Below are positions 1 through 13,205 of a DNA stretch of 64,000 nt, piece by piece. The translations under genes were made by a program, and so were the position numbers. Below the pieces are notes generated by a model. The model saw only the letters and a list, made by a program, of their open reading frames with translations, did no database searches and was not told the DNA's origin. Location of the stretch: contig JAFCIZ010000006.1 of assembly GCA_017871115.1 (NCBI GenBank), positions 682,001-746,000 of the forward strand, read 5' to 3'. This DNA is from Cunninghamella blakesleeana. Its lineage: Eukaryota; Mucoromycota; Mucoromycetes; Mucorales; Cunninghamellaceae. How positions within the stretch are numbered: the first letter of the stretch is position 1; every line of letters starts with the position of its first letter.

Positions 1-12
1 AGAACATAAAAA

Positions 13-279
13 ATGAAGAGTGTATTATTTGTATTCCTTTTATCTGTTCTCTTAAGCTTTGTCATTGCCGACGAATATAAGAAATATGGTATCTGCTCAT
101 GTTTTAGACCTGCTTATGATGGCGATTGTTGTATGCGAGTCCATGGTACTATGGAAAAAGGAAGTAACGTTTGCCGTGTACCTACTATTGGTAAACCTGT
201 TCAAGTATATCAAGCATGCTGTAAGGAAATTAAAGGTACTTCTAAATGTAAAACTGGTTATACTCCTATTGACAATTAG
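13..279 (+). CDS. Small secreted cysteine-rich protein (88 aa)
   Basis: Single-exon ORF of 88 aa starting at ATG 13 and ending TAG at 277-279. Residues 1-19 form a clear secretion signal (basic start, leucine/valine/phenylalanine core, cleavage likely after IADE or just before). The mature part of about 69 residues has eight cysteines, arranged C-x-C, CC, C, CC, C, which would allow four disulfides. The spacing (CSC early, paired CC twice) recalls fungal small secreted proteins, but I do not recognise the family. Its promoter lies off the left edge. An apoplastic or cell-surface role is inference; no enzymatic motif is visible. Confidence 0.7.
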   Translation: MKSVLFVFLLSVLLSFVIADEYKKYGICSCFRPAYDGDCCMRVHGTMEKGSNVCRVPTIGKPVQVYQACCKEIKGTSKCKTGYTPIDN

Positions 280-972
280 TAATTTTTTTTTAAAAATAAA
301 TAAATAAAATACGTATGTGTGTATGTACGTGTATTTATATTAAAATCAAATAAAATGATGATTTTGGATATTTTATTTTATTTATAAATTTATTTCTACT
401 AAATAAAGTAAGAATAAAAGGAATAATTCTATATTTAGTTAAATATGAATAGAGACTATCTTTATTTATTTTTTGTGATCGTCCAATCAATAATTTTAAA
501 AGAACAATATCACATTTTAAAATGTGGGGAGTTTTATAATTACACGTGACATGTCTTGAAAATCTCTACAGATTGAAACTTCTTTTTTAGTAATATATAA
601 ATCTTCGTTGCTCAGTACTTACTATTCTCTAACCTTTTTCTGTTTTATAAACACTATTTTCTTTATCAGTAAATAAAAGCATACAATTAAACATCGCTCA
701 TTGATACTTGTTTTTCTATTTTCAAGTCAGCCCTTTGAAGACAGTAAACCCATTATATATTAACATAAAAAAGATAATTATTTAGTAACTGTAATATCAA
801 AGTACATTGTTTTTATCAATCCACATATATTCAATGAAACGATTTTTTGATATCATTTATTGATGTGAATGATATAATATAATATAAAAATATAAACAGA
901 TATATGACGTCTACGCGTAGTAATAATAAAAATGGAAATACTTGGTAAAAGTTGAAACGTTGAATGAGAATA

Positions 973-1014
<42 letters not shown>

Positions 1015-2329
1015 ATTAAAATAAAAACATATCATAAAACTGTTGTTCGTTCTTTCACTTATCTTTTTTGATTATGGGAAAGACTGATGTATTGTACAAA
1101 AGCCAAATGTGACCCCATTAAATGTTCAATTTGGGAATAATACATTGAGTCTACAAAATAAAATAAAAGAATCAATATCAGTACGCCCTACAATCATATC
1201 AAATAAAATAAAAAAATCCTTTTACAATGAAAAGTTTATGTTCATCATATTTAGTTGACTCTGGAAATATATTAGCGCATAGCTTTGGCATTTGCTTATT
1301 GCTATAGCGTAGAATAAAGCGATGCTATTGGATGAAATAGTTTGTTGCATAATTTTTTTAAAAAAAAAGTATACACCCTTTTAATATATAAATTATATAT
1401 AATGTGTTTATATAAACTTATCTATATATATATTATATATAAAAAATATACAATAAAAGCTACTAGCTGTGGTAAAGGATATGGTTGTAAGCGATAATCT
1501 TGGCAAGTATTCTCGTTTTTAAGTATTATTTTACTTGATATTAGTGTATCATATAAATAGTGTTACTCGGTACTTTTATTTATTAATATCACTACTATTA
1601 AAACTATTTAAATAAATTTATATTACTCTATATATATATATATATATATAATTAATAAAAAACTATATGAGCTAAAAAAAATAATATACTAGATTTTTTC
1701 GAAAAAAATAAAAAAAACCTGAGCAAAAAATAGCTTGTGCGGGATTTGAAAGAAAATTGTTTATTTATTTCTCTACCAACTTTTTTCGCTCAATCCTTTT
1801 TTTTTATAATTCCTTTTTTTCATAAACTCTCTATTCATTAATTACTTTTTTTTTTTATTATTATTCCTCACTACTTCTTTTTTTTTAATACACTCTTCTT
1901 TGTTCATTTCTTTTGTTTTAATAAACTGATTTTTATTTATTTTAATAAACCCTTTTTATTCACTATGATTACCTTTAGCTGAAGATTACCAATTATATTA
2001 AGCTTCATATATATACACTACTGATGATTCTTTTATTAAAAATATGTTTTTTTTATAAAAAGGCTCTATAATAAAGAGGTGAAATGGAATAGCATTATTA
2101 TTATTATTTTTATATTTATATAATTGTACTATTACGTAACGATAGCCTTTTGAAAGACTTCGAGAAATAAAAAAATTAAATACCTGGATTAAGATTGAAT
2201 TTTAAAAAAAACCCTTTTTTTTTCTTTTCGTTTTACTTTTTACTTTTTATATTTATTTATTTTTGCTTTTTTTCACTATTCTTTATCTTTGTCTTTAATT
2301 TATTAAACTATCATTCCTTTATATATATA
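280..2329. other. Intergenic, AT-rich, no gene seen
   Basis: About 2 kb without a convincing gene. It holds an (AT)n-(GT)n microsatellite at 970-1014, several (AT)n tracts (1630-1650), T-rich runs at 1795-1960, and a perfect 16-bp palindrome at 511-526. The last few hundred bases should contain the promoter of the downstream polymerase gene. Confidence 0.6.
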
Positions 2330-2991
2330 ATGACTTTACCATTTTCTAAAAATAAATTCTACATTCTATCCTTAAAATTGTCGCAAGATAGAGTAGAAAG
2401 TTGTCAGAAAGATATCATTAGCCTTGGTGGGATCTGCTTGCCTTCAATAAAGAATGCTTCTTTTATTATAACTACTTTGAAAAGTCCAGCTCGCCTTCAA
2501 CGACATATTACAAATGTAATTTATATATATATGTATAAATACGGATGAATATAAATATAAAAGGAAAGAAAAAAGATTGTAATGAGAAATGTAGAATGTC
2601 TATTTCTAACTATTAATATATATATATATATATTAGTCTACTTGCCCTATTATACATATAAATTGGATATCGGAATGGTAAGATAAAATATTTTATATTT
2701 CTATATAAAAACATCGAAGAATACATTAGATTGAACAACCTAAATGTATGTATACACAATTTTGATTTAGTGTTACACGGAAGAAGTTTGTTGATCCAAT
2801 CCCTTATCAAATTCAAATGCCAGAAATAAAACAAGTATCTTCGAAAGATAGTCAAAACCAACAAAAAACAATATTAAATGATGAGCAACAGCATCGTTCA
2901 CATGAAAATGAAAATGAAAAGGCATTAAAACGAACTATATTAAATAATACTGACACCATTAAAAAATATAAAAGACCAAAGATTAGGTAAA

Positions 2992-3022
<31 letters not shown>

Positions 3023-4802
3023 ATATATTATTATTTTTAAAAAAAAGCATGTAAAGAATTATTAAAGTAAAATAATAACGTTTAAATCTATTAATGTTTT
3101 ATTATTATTATTATATATTTATTATGTAATGAATAGTGCACAAGATAGTTATCAAACCACATCAGGCGAGTCTTCCTTAGACCATGATGATCCTTTTTGG
3201 GATAATATGAATGATTATCAAACTACTAGTACCTATGCATGCGAATATCCTTCTCCGTTGGATTATAAAAATAAAAATATAACTGAAATATTGGAATTTT
3301 TAGAACATTCAAGAGAATTAAGAGGTGATAAAATAAATAGTTTAAGTTATCGTAAAGCCATTACTGCTATTAAGGTAGCGTCGTTTTTATTTTATTATAT
3401 ATATATTGAAAATATTCGGATTTATATATTAATACATCTTTTGCTTTTCCTTTCTCTATAATATTTTACTAGAGCTATCCATTTGAAATCAAATCTGTTC
3501 GTGAAGCAATTCAGCTAAAAGGCATTGGAAAGAAAACTGGGAAAATTGTAACTATTTACATTCACATATGGATATATCAAGGAATAATTGGCATTGTCTG
3601 TATCTCATTTGTATTTTTTTTTTTTTTTTTTGATTTAATTTAGATTGATGATTATCTTACAAAAGGAGAAACACCTGAAGTGGGTAATATATATAATAAA
3701 GAAAGCGATATCTATAAATCAGCAATAACAATAATTGCATTTATTGTCAAGGTAAATGATTTTTTTATTATTATAATTTAGATTTAGTAAAAAATGATCC
3801 TCAATACCAAGTTTTAGAAATGTTTTATAATATACATGGTAAAATACATATATAAAGAAAAAATAAAAATACCTATGAAACAGTAAATTATTATATATTA
3901 TGTTTGTTTGTTTTTTATTTATAGGTGTTGGAGCTACTACAGCGAGAGAATGGTATAAGAAAGGGTATCGATCATTAGAAGACGTAAAAAAAAATGAGCA
4001 GCTAAGTAAGGATCAAGTTTTAGGATTAAAATACTATGATGATTTTTTACAACCTATCCCCAGAGAAGAAGTTGAATTGATTGTAGAAGAATTTTCTAAA
4101 GAATTAAATCAAATCCAATCTGGTTGTGAATATACTGTATGTGGAAGCTATAGGTAATATAAATACATTTATACATCTATATATAATTTAAAAAACGAAA
4201 CGAAAAGAAAAATTGAATAGTTACTTATAATATAATAATAATAAAAGGCGTGGAAAAGAAACTTGTGGCGACGTAGATATTGTAATCACTCACCCAGATG
4301 AACATGTTACAAAGGCACTATTGGTGAAATTAGTGAATCATTTACAATATAAAGGATATATTCATGATATTTTATCGATCAGTTCAAGTAATGACGTCAA
4401 TTTATCAACAGATCAATATGGAAAATCATTTTGTGTATGGCTCCCTAAAAATAAAAAAATTCATCGAAGAGTAGATTTAATTGTTACTTCATGGAATGAA
4501 TACCATGTTGGGGTATTAGGTAATATATATATAATTAACACTGATATTAATATGAATAATAATAAAACAATAATAATAATTTACTAATTTAATATATATA
4601 TATGTATATATATACTATAGCATGGACAGGATCAGCCTATTTTGAAAGAAGTTTACGATTACGTGCAAAAAAAGTGAATGGACTAAAGATAAATGCTCGT
4701 GGAATATTTAAAAATGGTGAAAAATTGGAAATAAAAAACGAACGACATATCTTTGACATTTTGGATTTACCATATTTAGAGCCAAAAGATCGTAATTGTT
4801 AA
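2330..4802 (+). CDS. Family X DNA polymerase, mu/TdT type (10 exons, 509 aa)
   Basis: Template-directed or terminal nucleotide addition during end joining of double-strand breaks in the nucleus is the expected role. Ten exons splice in frame: 2330-2515, 2637-2677, 2771-2986, 3137-3374, 3473-3547, 3644-3683, 3788-3838, 3925-4153, 4248-4519 and 4621-4802, giving 1530 nt. The order is an N-terminal BRCT domain (residues 1-90, with the conserved Trp in CPIIHINWISEC), a linker, the 8-kDa helix-hairpin-helix region with LKGIGKKTGKI, a second hairpin at HGVGATTAREWY, and the palm with GSYRRGKETCGDVDI and RRVDLIV supplying the three catalytic aspartates. AWTGS, where lambda and beta enzymes have YFTGS, and the C-terminal YLEPKDRN place it with mu/TdT. 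Length matches mu/TdT. The 3684-3787 intron choice leaves a slightly short loop. Confidence 0.88.
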
Positions 4803-5249
4803 AGATATAATACAAGTATTTATTAAAAGATGTTTTTTTGCTATAAAAATAGGATAGATACAATCCAAGATAAAACTATCATATAATTTATTTATCTATT
4901 AATATATAGTAATAATGGTAATAGTAAAATTTATGTTGTATAATCATATTTTTTTATGTAATAAAATATAATTTAAGAAATACATATAAAGTACTTTTAT
5001 TTAAATTTACTTGTACCTTAAATATAACCATATTCCTCTGATATTTTAATACAAAAAAGGCAAGAAGAAAAAAACATTTTTAACATCCGATGATCATCAT
5101 TTTTAACGGGTCCTAATTTTTTTTTCTTCTTCTTCGATGTTTGATAATATAATTCTAATAGAAAAATATATATAAAAAAATAAATAAAAAGAACACTTTA
5201 CCAATTCAAAGTTAAACTAGTTGTATTTTTTTATGTTTGTATATATTTA
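4803..5249. promoter_or_regulatory. Short intergenic spacer between tandem genes
   Basis: 447 bp of AT-rich sequence between the polymerase stop and the ALG6 start. It must hold the terminator of the first gene and the promoter of the second. No motif stands out apart from T-rich and TATATA tracts near 5165 and 5240. Confidence 0.4.
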
Positions 5250-7575
5250 ATGAAAGAACCAAAATTTCTTCAACAAAGTCCACCAAGTCGATGGATACGT
5301 TATTTAATTCATACTGAAACTTTATGGACAGCCCCTCTTCTTACGTTACTATTTGCTTCACTTGTACGCTTTGCAGTTGCTATTTACCCTTACTCAGGTA
5401 TTTCATCTTTATTTTATTTTATTGATGTAAATATATATATATATGTATAAAAAGATATATATAAACATCTAAAATAAATAAATAAATAAACAACGTATAG
5501 GTTATCAAACGCCACCACTTTTTGGGGATTATGAAGCACAAAGACACTGGATGGAACTTACTATTCATTTACCAACAAAACAATGGTATAGATATGATTT
5601 AAACTGGTGGGGCTTAGATTATCCTCCCCTTACAGCTTTTCATAGTTGGTTGTTTGGCAAAATGTAAGTGATAAATAAAAAAGTAATTAATAAAGAGATG
5701 GTGAAAAAAAAATAGAGAGGGGGAAAAAAATAAGAAGGGCTACGAAGAAGTATTAATAGTTATTATGATTATTATATATATATATCTATATATGAATAGT
5801 GGAAGCTTTATTCAGCCAAATTGGTTTGCTTTAGATGATTCTCGTGGATATGAGTCCCCAGAAAGTAAATTTTTTATGCGGTCAAGTGTATTTTTATCTG
5901 AATTATTGATTTATATACCTGCAGTCTATTTATTTGGCCAATTGTTATATGGATCCCAAGGTTATTTGAAAAAAGTAAGAAAAAATAAATAATAAGATAG
6001 AGATTAATTAAAAAATTACTAATCATACTATATTATTTTATTATGACTATTCTTCTTTTTAATCTAGCATGTATCTGCTATGCTTATTTTATTGCAACCA
6101 GCCTTAATCATCATTGATCATGGTCATTTCCAGTAAGTTTATTTTTTTAAAAAAAGTGGAAAGATATATATATATATATATAATATTAAAATAAACTACC
6201 TGATGATTTACTATTTACTTAACTTGGCATTTATTTATTTATTTTAGATACAATAGCGTTATGTTAGGATTTAGTTTATGGGCTATTTTAGGTATTTTAT
6301 CCAAACATTATATTCTTGGTTCTATTGCATTCTGTTTAGCATTGGGATTCAAGCAAATGGCTCTTTATTATGCACCTGCTATTTTTGCATTCTTACTTGG
6401 AAGATGTTTTATTGAAGAAAGAGGGTAAAAAAAAAAAGAGAATCGCTTTGTATATGTACTCTTACACTTACTTCTATACCTATATATCTATATATAGCTT
6501 TTTATTATTTATTAAACTTGGTGTCTCAGTGATTGCAACATTTACACTTTTATTTTTACCATGGATCAAGGATCTAGATGATATTGGTCAAGTGTTCCAT
6601 CGATTATTTCCTATTGCACGTGGCCTTTATGAAGATAAAGTAGCCAACGTATGGTGCACCCTTAATATTTTTATAAAACTACGACAAATATTGACCTTGG
6701 AATCTACTGTGAAATTAAGGTAATGAATTATCAAATATACATATACAATTCTAAATAATAATACTAATAATCTATTGCTAATTTTTATTTTTTATCTTAT
6801 CTTATTAATATACTTTATAGTTTATTTACTACTTTATGTGCTATTGTACCTATTTGTATTCATCTTGGTATCAATTCTTCAAGAAGACGTTTCATGTATG
6901 CAATGGTAAATACATCTTTGGCTTTCTTTTTGTTTTCATTTCAAGTACATGAAAAATCAATCTTATTACCATTATTACCTATCTCACTTTTGGTATTGGA
7001 AGAACCTATCGCAACTAATATAATGATGAACACAGCTATGTTTAGGTAAACTATTTTTAATAACAATAATAATATACAAGATGATTTAAATATTGAGTTA
7101 TTTATAAAACTTAAATTAAATTCTTTATTTTTTTATTTATACCTTTATATGTAGTATGTACCCATTATTAAAACGTGAATCTTTGGTTTATCCTTATTAT
7201 ATAACTTCGATATTATGGAATTGGCTTAGTGGTATTCAACGTATGGAAGGATTAAGTGCAAAATCACTAATTTGGGTAAAATAAAATATATAAATATATA
7301 AAAAATACTTGAATATTTTCTATGAACCAATTATTAGTTGTTAATATCCATATATATATATTATTTATGGTGATGGTGATAAGGGACCACCAACTCTATT
7401 TTTAGCTTGGCATCTTATTGAAGCAAATGTATCTCCACCTGAGCATCTACCCGATCTTTATACTGTGATTAACGTAATTATAAGCTGTGCAATATTTGGA
7501 CTTCTCTTTCTTTATTTTGTTTATCGACAATTTACATTAATACCTATCAAAAAGGACAAGGCTAAAACACAATAA
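5250..7575 (+). CDS. ALG6: Dolichyl-P-Glc:Man9GlcNAc2-PP-dolichol alpha-1,3-glucosyltransferase (ALG6), 9 exons
   Basis: Adds the first glucose to the lipid-linked oligosaccharide on the luminal side of the ER, before transfer by oligosaccharyltransferase. Nine exons join in frame: 5250-5397, 5501-5663, 5800-5974, 6068-6132, 6248-6424, 6498-6719, 6821-7045, 7155-7275 and 7384-7575 (495 aa, close to the human enzyme). Family hallmarks are the luminal loop [18 protein letters not shown], the [13 protein letters not shown] block, [10 protein letters not shown], and [16 protein letters not shown], typical of ALG6/ALG8 (GT57). The [16 protein letters not shown] version favours ALG6 over ALG8. Many hydrophobic segments follow, and the tail ends in a short lysine-rich stretch (KKDKAKTQ) that could be an ER-retrieval signal. 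Confidence 0.92.
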
Positions 7576-8379
7576 ACAAGAATAATAATAATAAAGGGAT
7601 ACATTATTATAACATTTATTTTTATTTATTTATTTTTAATTTAATTTACACCTATAACAAAACTGTAATTTTTATAATATATATGTCTATATAAGTATTT
7701 ATATAAATCAAAGTGGATAATGAACTTTAATTCAGAAATAAAAATAAAATATGTTTTTTACACTATTTAAAAAATAAAACTGGTGTATATTCATATTGAT
7801 GAATTTAGAAAGGCAATAAAAAAAAAAAAAAAAAAAAAAAGACAAATCGGAACTATATTTTTTCTATTTTTTTTATGTATATAATAAACTTAAATATTAA
7901 GATTTTGGATTCCATTATACCTATTTGCATCCGAAATTTTAAGATCTTTATTTATTTTAAAAAAAAAATAAAAAAAAAAATAGAGAGAGAGAGAGAGAGA
8001 GAGAGAGGGATGCATTGCGATTTGTTTCAGAACATGTATTCTTAGATGAAATCAGTTTCAATGTCGTTCATATAAATATAAATATAAATAAAATAAAACA
8101 GACGATTACATTAGATAGCATTTAATGAGAGAAAGAATAATTATTGAATGATGTTTTTATTGGATAAATAATATTATCTTTATTTTATCTAAAAAACTTA
8201 AAAATGATGATTGTCCTTTATTTAATATATATATATATATTATTATAAAAATAACCCTAAGTGAACCTTAAATCATATATCTATTCCATTTCCATGAATG
8301 ATCAGGAACCAATGATTTTTTTTTACTCCGTTTCATATTTATTTATTTTTGCAGGAATAAAATAATAGGTAAAACTAAT
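7576..8379. other. Convergent intergenic region with poly(A) and (GA)n tracts
   Basis: Lies between two gene 3' ends. It contains a poly(A) run of about 22 at 7819-7840, an A-rich run at 7960-7980 followed by a (GA)n microsatellite at 7984-8007, and an (AT)n tract near 8225. No gene seen. Confidence 0.6.
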
Positions 8380-8852
8380 TTAATTATCTTTTACAAGTTT
8401 AATTTGATTCACACCAAGTTTTCGAGAAAGAATATAATCTTTAATGAAAAAGGGTAAATAATAAAATAATAAGAAAGTGAGAGAGTTGGTTCCTTCAGTG
8501 ATATATCTTGGAGGGGTAGGGCGTAATATTTTCTTGACTACTTTAGACGCAAATACTGCTGTAGGTGTAGATGATGGGCCTATATATATGTATATATTTA
8601 AAGAATAAATAAATAATAATGTGAATGAGTTAAATATATATATAAACATAATCCTTTTCAGTTTTTACCTTGTGATAAATTGGCTCTAGCAAAAATAAAC
8701 TTGGTAACTGATTTATAAAGGGAATTATCAGGAATGTTGATTGTGTTTGTAGAAGCATTACCGATATTAGATGTAATAGCGCCTAAAAATAAAATAAATA
8801 AATAAATATACACAATAATATTAATAATAATAATAATAATGAAGGATTAGTG

Positions 8853-8886
<34 letters not shown>

Positions 8887-10156
8887 CTATTTTATTTTTT
8901 ATTTTTTATTTTTTCAGCCCATCGCTTTTTCTTTATTACTATTATATATTTATATAATTTACCAGGAGCAACGACAGTAACATGTACACCAAAAGGCTTT
9001 AATTCCATTCTTAAAGTATCAGATAAGGAATGAACAGCAGCTTTAGATAAAGAATAAATCCCAGCCCAAGGAGTTGAAGAATAACCGACCACGGAACCAA
9101 AATTAACGATTTTACCAGACTTTTGTTTTTCAGCCATATGTCTTCCAACAATACGAGAAATTGATAAAAGGCCAAATACATTAGTTTCAACACATTGTCT
9201 GATGGTATCAAAATCGATATCAAGTAAGGCACCAATAGCTCTATTTAACATGAGTCAATAAAAAAAACGATCGATTATGAAATTATTATTATAAATCTTT
9301 TTTCCGCACAAAATTAACCAAAACCTTATTTTTACACACACATACACACACACCTACACACGCTATCTCGCCTCTGATCATATGAATATATATATAGATA
9401 TACTTACGGTGTACCAGCGTTGTTAACAAGAATATCTATTAAGAGAAAAAAGAAAAAAAAAGGCAAATGTTAAAATAAAAAATATCATCATGCGTGCATA
9501 TATTATTATTATTCTCTATTTTACCAATACGTCCAGCTGCTTCTAATACTTTCTATTTAAATATTAATAATAACAATATTGGAAATAATAATACAATAGG
9601 ATCGGTTTTTAAGTATTTTATGTATATATATATATTATTTATTTATACTAATACATTTATTATTACCTCGACACATTGATTAATAGAATCAGTTTTCGTA
9701 ACATCTAAAGCTAACTTTTCACAACCATATTCTAATACAAATATAAATAGATATATAAATACTTTGATAAAAAAAAAACTAGTTTCTATGTATATTTTAA
9801 TCCATGTGAATATTATTATTATTACCTTCAAGACCGCCCATATTATCAACGTTACGCGCAGTGGCAAATACACGACAACCTTCTTGGGAGAATTTTTTAC
9901 ATAATTCATAACCTTTTCAATAATAATAAATGATAATAATAAAAATATAGTTTTAATTTTTTTTTTTTTTGTCTTGTAAAGGATTTATAATATATACATA
10001 TATATATATTTAAGGGAGAAGGAAAAAGAAAAAAAGTAAACCAAGATGGTTGAAGGGGAAATTAAGGATTATATTATACTTTATTTTATATTATTTTAGT
10101 TGATTACCAATACCACCCTTAGTACAACCAGTTACTAAAACAACAGGACTAACCAT
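8380..10156 (-). CDS. Short-chain dehydrogenase/reductase, AYR1-like (8 exons)
   Basis: Probable NADPH-dependent 1-acyl-dihydroxyacetone-phosphate reductase-type SDR of lipid droplets or ER. Eight exons were pieced together on the minus strand, from ATG at 10156-10154 to the stop at 8382-8380, giving about 290 aa. Exon 1 ends at 10108 and carries the nucleotide-binding glycine motif TGCTKGGIG. Later exons give DVTK (adenine-ring contact), DILVNNAG, the catalytic serine in NFGSVVG, and YSLSK (active-site Tyr and Lys), then PFGVHVTVVAPG. A hydrophobic stretch near the C-terminus (LLFYYLPFFI) could anchor it to membrane, as in AYR1 relatives. Substrate assignment rests on family resemblance only. 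Confidence 0.82.
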
Positions 10157-11117
10157 TATATTAATATTTTATATGTTAAATAGAAAAAAAAGTGAGAAAG
10201 GAGGAAAAAAAAATTAAATAAATGATCAATAATCATAAATTTACTCATTTCTAGCGTGTTTCAAAGGCCGCTGCTTAAAATTTTTTTAATTTTTTGATCA
10301 CAATGTACTTTTTTAAAAAAAAATGAATGTCAAATAAAAAATAACATTGTAAGAGTACTTGTAGTTTAAAAAAGAACTAGTATATATGAAATAATAACAT
10401 GGCATACATATACATATAAAAGGAGATAGTAGTATAATTTGGTAATAATAATAAAATAAAATAAAACGACGCTTATTCTTTCACTTACTCATTCTCTCCC
10501 TCTCCTTCTTAATAACCCTAGTTATTATTATTCATTATGTTAGGGAAAAAATCCATTATTTAAGCACATGAAGATAGTGTGAGTTTGTTTCGTGTGTTTA
10601 TTTATTTTTCTTTTTTTCTAAAAGAGCGATCACCCAGAAATAAAAGTTTCTACTTAAAAAGGGAATGCCGGTTCTTTCAAGACGGCACCTAAAAATGCTT
10701 TAAAGTTCAAAAGAAGATTTCCTTTTTATATTAAAATAAATAAATAAAAAAGATGTGAATAACTAATAAAATAAAAATAACATTTATTTATTTATATATA
10801 AAAAAATATGAATTAATAAATATATAGAATGACATGATTAAAAAAAATATAAAAAAAAAAACTCTTTACAAAAGGAATTTTCTTTTATACTTTAAAAAAT
10901 AAAAAGGACAAATTATAATAATATAGATACGTAGATAAATATAACATAAAGATAGGTTGATATATATATAAAAAAATAAATAAATGCATATACATAAAAA
11001 AAAGGGGGTGTTGTGTGCTGGGGGGTATTATATCATCCTATTAAATGATGAATGATGTATGGTCATAATGATTATATATATACATACGTATGTATGTTTA
11101 TATATACGAATAAGTTA
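10157..11117. other. Intergenic, A-rich, no gene seen
   Basis: The part near 10157-10560 should contain the promoter of the reductase gene on the minus strand; the rest (to 11117) lies 3' of the next minus-strand ORF. Poly(A), AAATA and AT-repeat tracts dominate. No ORF with protein-like composition was found. Confidence 0.5.
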
Positions 11118-11378
11118 TTAATACATATAAGAATGAGCCGAAGATCGAGAATTGTGTTCTTGATGACATGATTTAGATGACTTTTCTAAATTATCAGGTT
11201 GTTGTAAAGCTTCATAATCAGGAAATGAAAAATAAGTTGTTTCAAATAAACTTTGTGGATGATGTTCCGATGTAGGATCATTCGATGGTGGGTTGGTATT
11301 ATTAGACATTAATAAAATCCATTGTTTTACAATAGATGGAAACGAGGATCGGTGTAGTAAATTATTATCAACCATCAT
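11118..11378 (-). CDS. Small hypothetical protein (86 aa)
   Basis: Single-exon minus-strand ORF starting at tandem ATGs (11378-11373). Composition is protein-like rather than low-complexity: an amphipathic start with SIVKQWILLM, then a polar Asn/Pro/Ser/His middle and an acidic segment with FPDYEALQQPDNLEKS. No signal peptide, membrane segment or known motif is seen. The surrounding DNA is low-complexity, so this island of balanced codon use suggests a real gene. It could also be the last exon of a longer gene, but no upstream exon was found. No function proposed. Confidence 0.4.
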   Translation of the reverse strand: MMVDNNLLHRSSFPSIVKQWILLMSNNTNPPSNDPTSEHHPQSLFETTYFSFPDYEALQQPDNLEKSSKSCHQEHNSRSSAHSYMY

Positions 11379-12334
11379 TTATTAAATTTATTATATTTAT
11401 TATATACAGAGATTTGATTATATTTATTTATTATTGTTATGTTGTTAACAATGTATATATATTTATATATATATGTAAGTATGTATGTATGCAATAGTGA
11501 TGTTAATAAGAGTATGTACGTAAATTTTATATAATTATATTTTTTTAAAAATATATGCCGAGAATTGATTGGGTTATTTTATTTTTTTTAAAAAAAATGA
11601 AAAAGCAAAAGAGAAAAGAGAAAAGAAAAAAATGAGTTTTCTTTTAAAATATATAGACTATATTGGTTAGTAATAATGCTATTTAGATGCTGGGTTATTT
11701 TTTAAAAAAAAACCAAGAATAGTAATTACCCCAGTCCTTGCTTTTTTAACATCAAGAAAAAAATTTACAACTTCATTAGGATCGGGTGCACCAAAAGAAA
11801 TTGATCAAGTGAGGAGGGACAATCATACTAAGAATGGAAAATACAAACGGGGCATTTTTTTTATTTTTTTTTTGAAAGGATGAACCAAAAAAAGGAGTTT
11901 GGGGGCCTGGATCTTTGGCTTATAAATGCCTCTCTCGCTCTCTCACCTTTTCTCTCATTTTACCTTTTTTCTTTTTTTCCCCTGCGCAAAAAAAAACTTT
12001 TTAATCATTGTTCCTAAATGATTTTAAAACACCTTAAAAAAAAGTTGGCAAGCTATTAAAAAAAAAAAACAATGTACCATGTGCTTTTTTTTTTGTTTTT
12101 TCCTTCTATCAAAAAAATAATAAAATGTTATCAAAAAATTAAAAAAGGTTATACAAAAATATTTATATATCCATCATATGGACGATGGGAAATTCAAAAT
12201 AGTCTTATTTTATTATTATTGATGGGATGATCTAGTATGAGAAATAAAATAAAAAAATGAAAAATACATTTATCGAGATCTTGACTTTAGTTTTCGTTTA
12301 ATCTTTTTATTTTAAATCACATTTTTTTATACCC

Positions 12335-12365
<31 letters not shown>

Positions 12366-12731
12366 TGAATATCTTTATTACTATAAAAATCAAACTCCGT
12401 CACTTTCCTTCCTTCTTAATTAAAAAAAAAAATATAATCATCAATTCATATTGTAAAAAAAATAAATAAATAATAAATAAATGATAACAATCATTAATAA
12501 AAAAAATACTTTTAAGGCTTTTCTTTTTTACATGAAAAAATCACTGGTACACATATTACCAAGCACTATATCTTTTTCTCTCTCTTATAGACACGCAGTA
12601 TTGTTTTTTATTTGTTTTTGTTATTTATTTTTATTTTCTTTTTCTAGATTATCATTATTTTTTTTTTTGTTTCAATTCCTTGACAATATTCAAATTATAT
12701 CCAATATTTTTTTTAATTAATATATATATTG

Positions 12732-12766
<35 letters not shown>

Positions 12767-12840
12767 AGATCTATAAGATATATGTAACAAATAATTTGTC
12801 TTTTGTATATGTACAAATATATAAATATATATATATATGT

Positions 12841-12871
<31 letters not shown>

Positions 12872-13120
12872 TAAATAAAAAAGAAAAAGGAAAATACAAA
12901 AACTTTTTTTTGTAACAAGATGAAACTTAATAATAAAGTATAAAAAAAAGGATGATTATTTATATATATATACATGAGTATAAATTTATTATAATAAAAA
13001 TAATAAAAAATAAAAAAATGATGATAATGATAAAATGTATTAAATAATTATAATAATAATAATAGTAATAATAATAATAATATATGGAAATATAAATAAA
13101 GTATCTTTTCTTTTTTCTTT

Positions 13121-13168
<48 letters not shown>

Positions 13169-13205
13169 ATTATATTTAAAATTCAATCTACTTTACATCT
13201 CTTTT
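11379..13205. promoter_or_regulatory. Long intergenic region with an orphan TATA plus CT-rich start
   Basis: Mostly homopolymer and microsatellite DNA: (AT)n near 12341-12364, (ATT)n near 12732-12766, (AAT)n at 12842-12868 and (AT)n at 13134-13164. At 11931-11937 TATAAAT on the plus strand is followed directly by a CT-rich tract (11940-11975), the layout of a strong fungal core promoter, yet no credible plus-strand gene follows before 13206. The part beyond about 12.7 kb is 3' flank of the minus-strand Apd1-like gene. Confidence 0.35.

Noticed and set aside
853..1035. Minus-strand ORF of 60 aa
   Set aside because: Reading of an (AT)n-(GT)n microsatellite; no start context or homology.
3680..3787. 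An extra exon in the polymerase gene around 3720-3750
   Set aside because: Direct splicing from 3683 to 3788 keeps frame and restores the family pattern; an added exon would give an unrelated hydrophobic insert.
12481..12720. Plus-strand 79-aa ORF after the orphan promoter
   Set aside because: Almost only Phe, Leu, Ile and Ser from T-rich DNA; no protein-like pattern.
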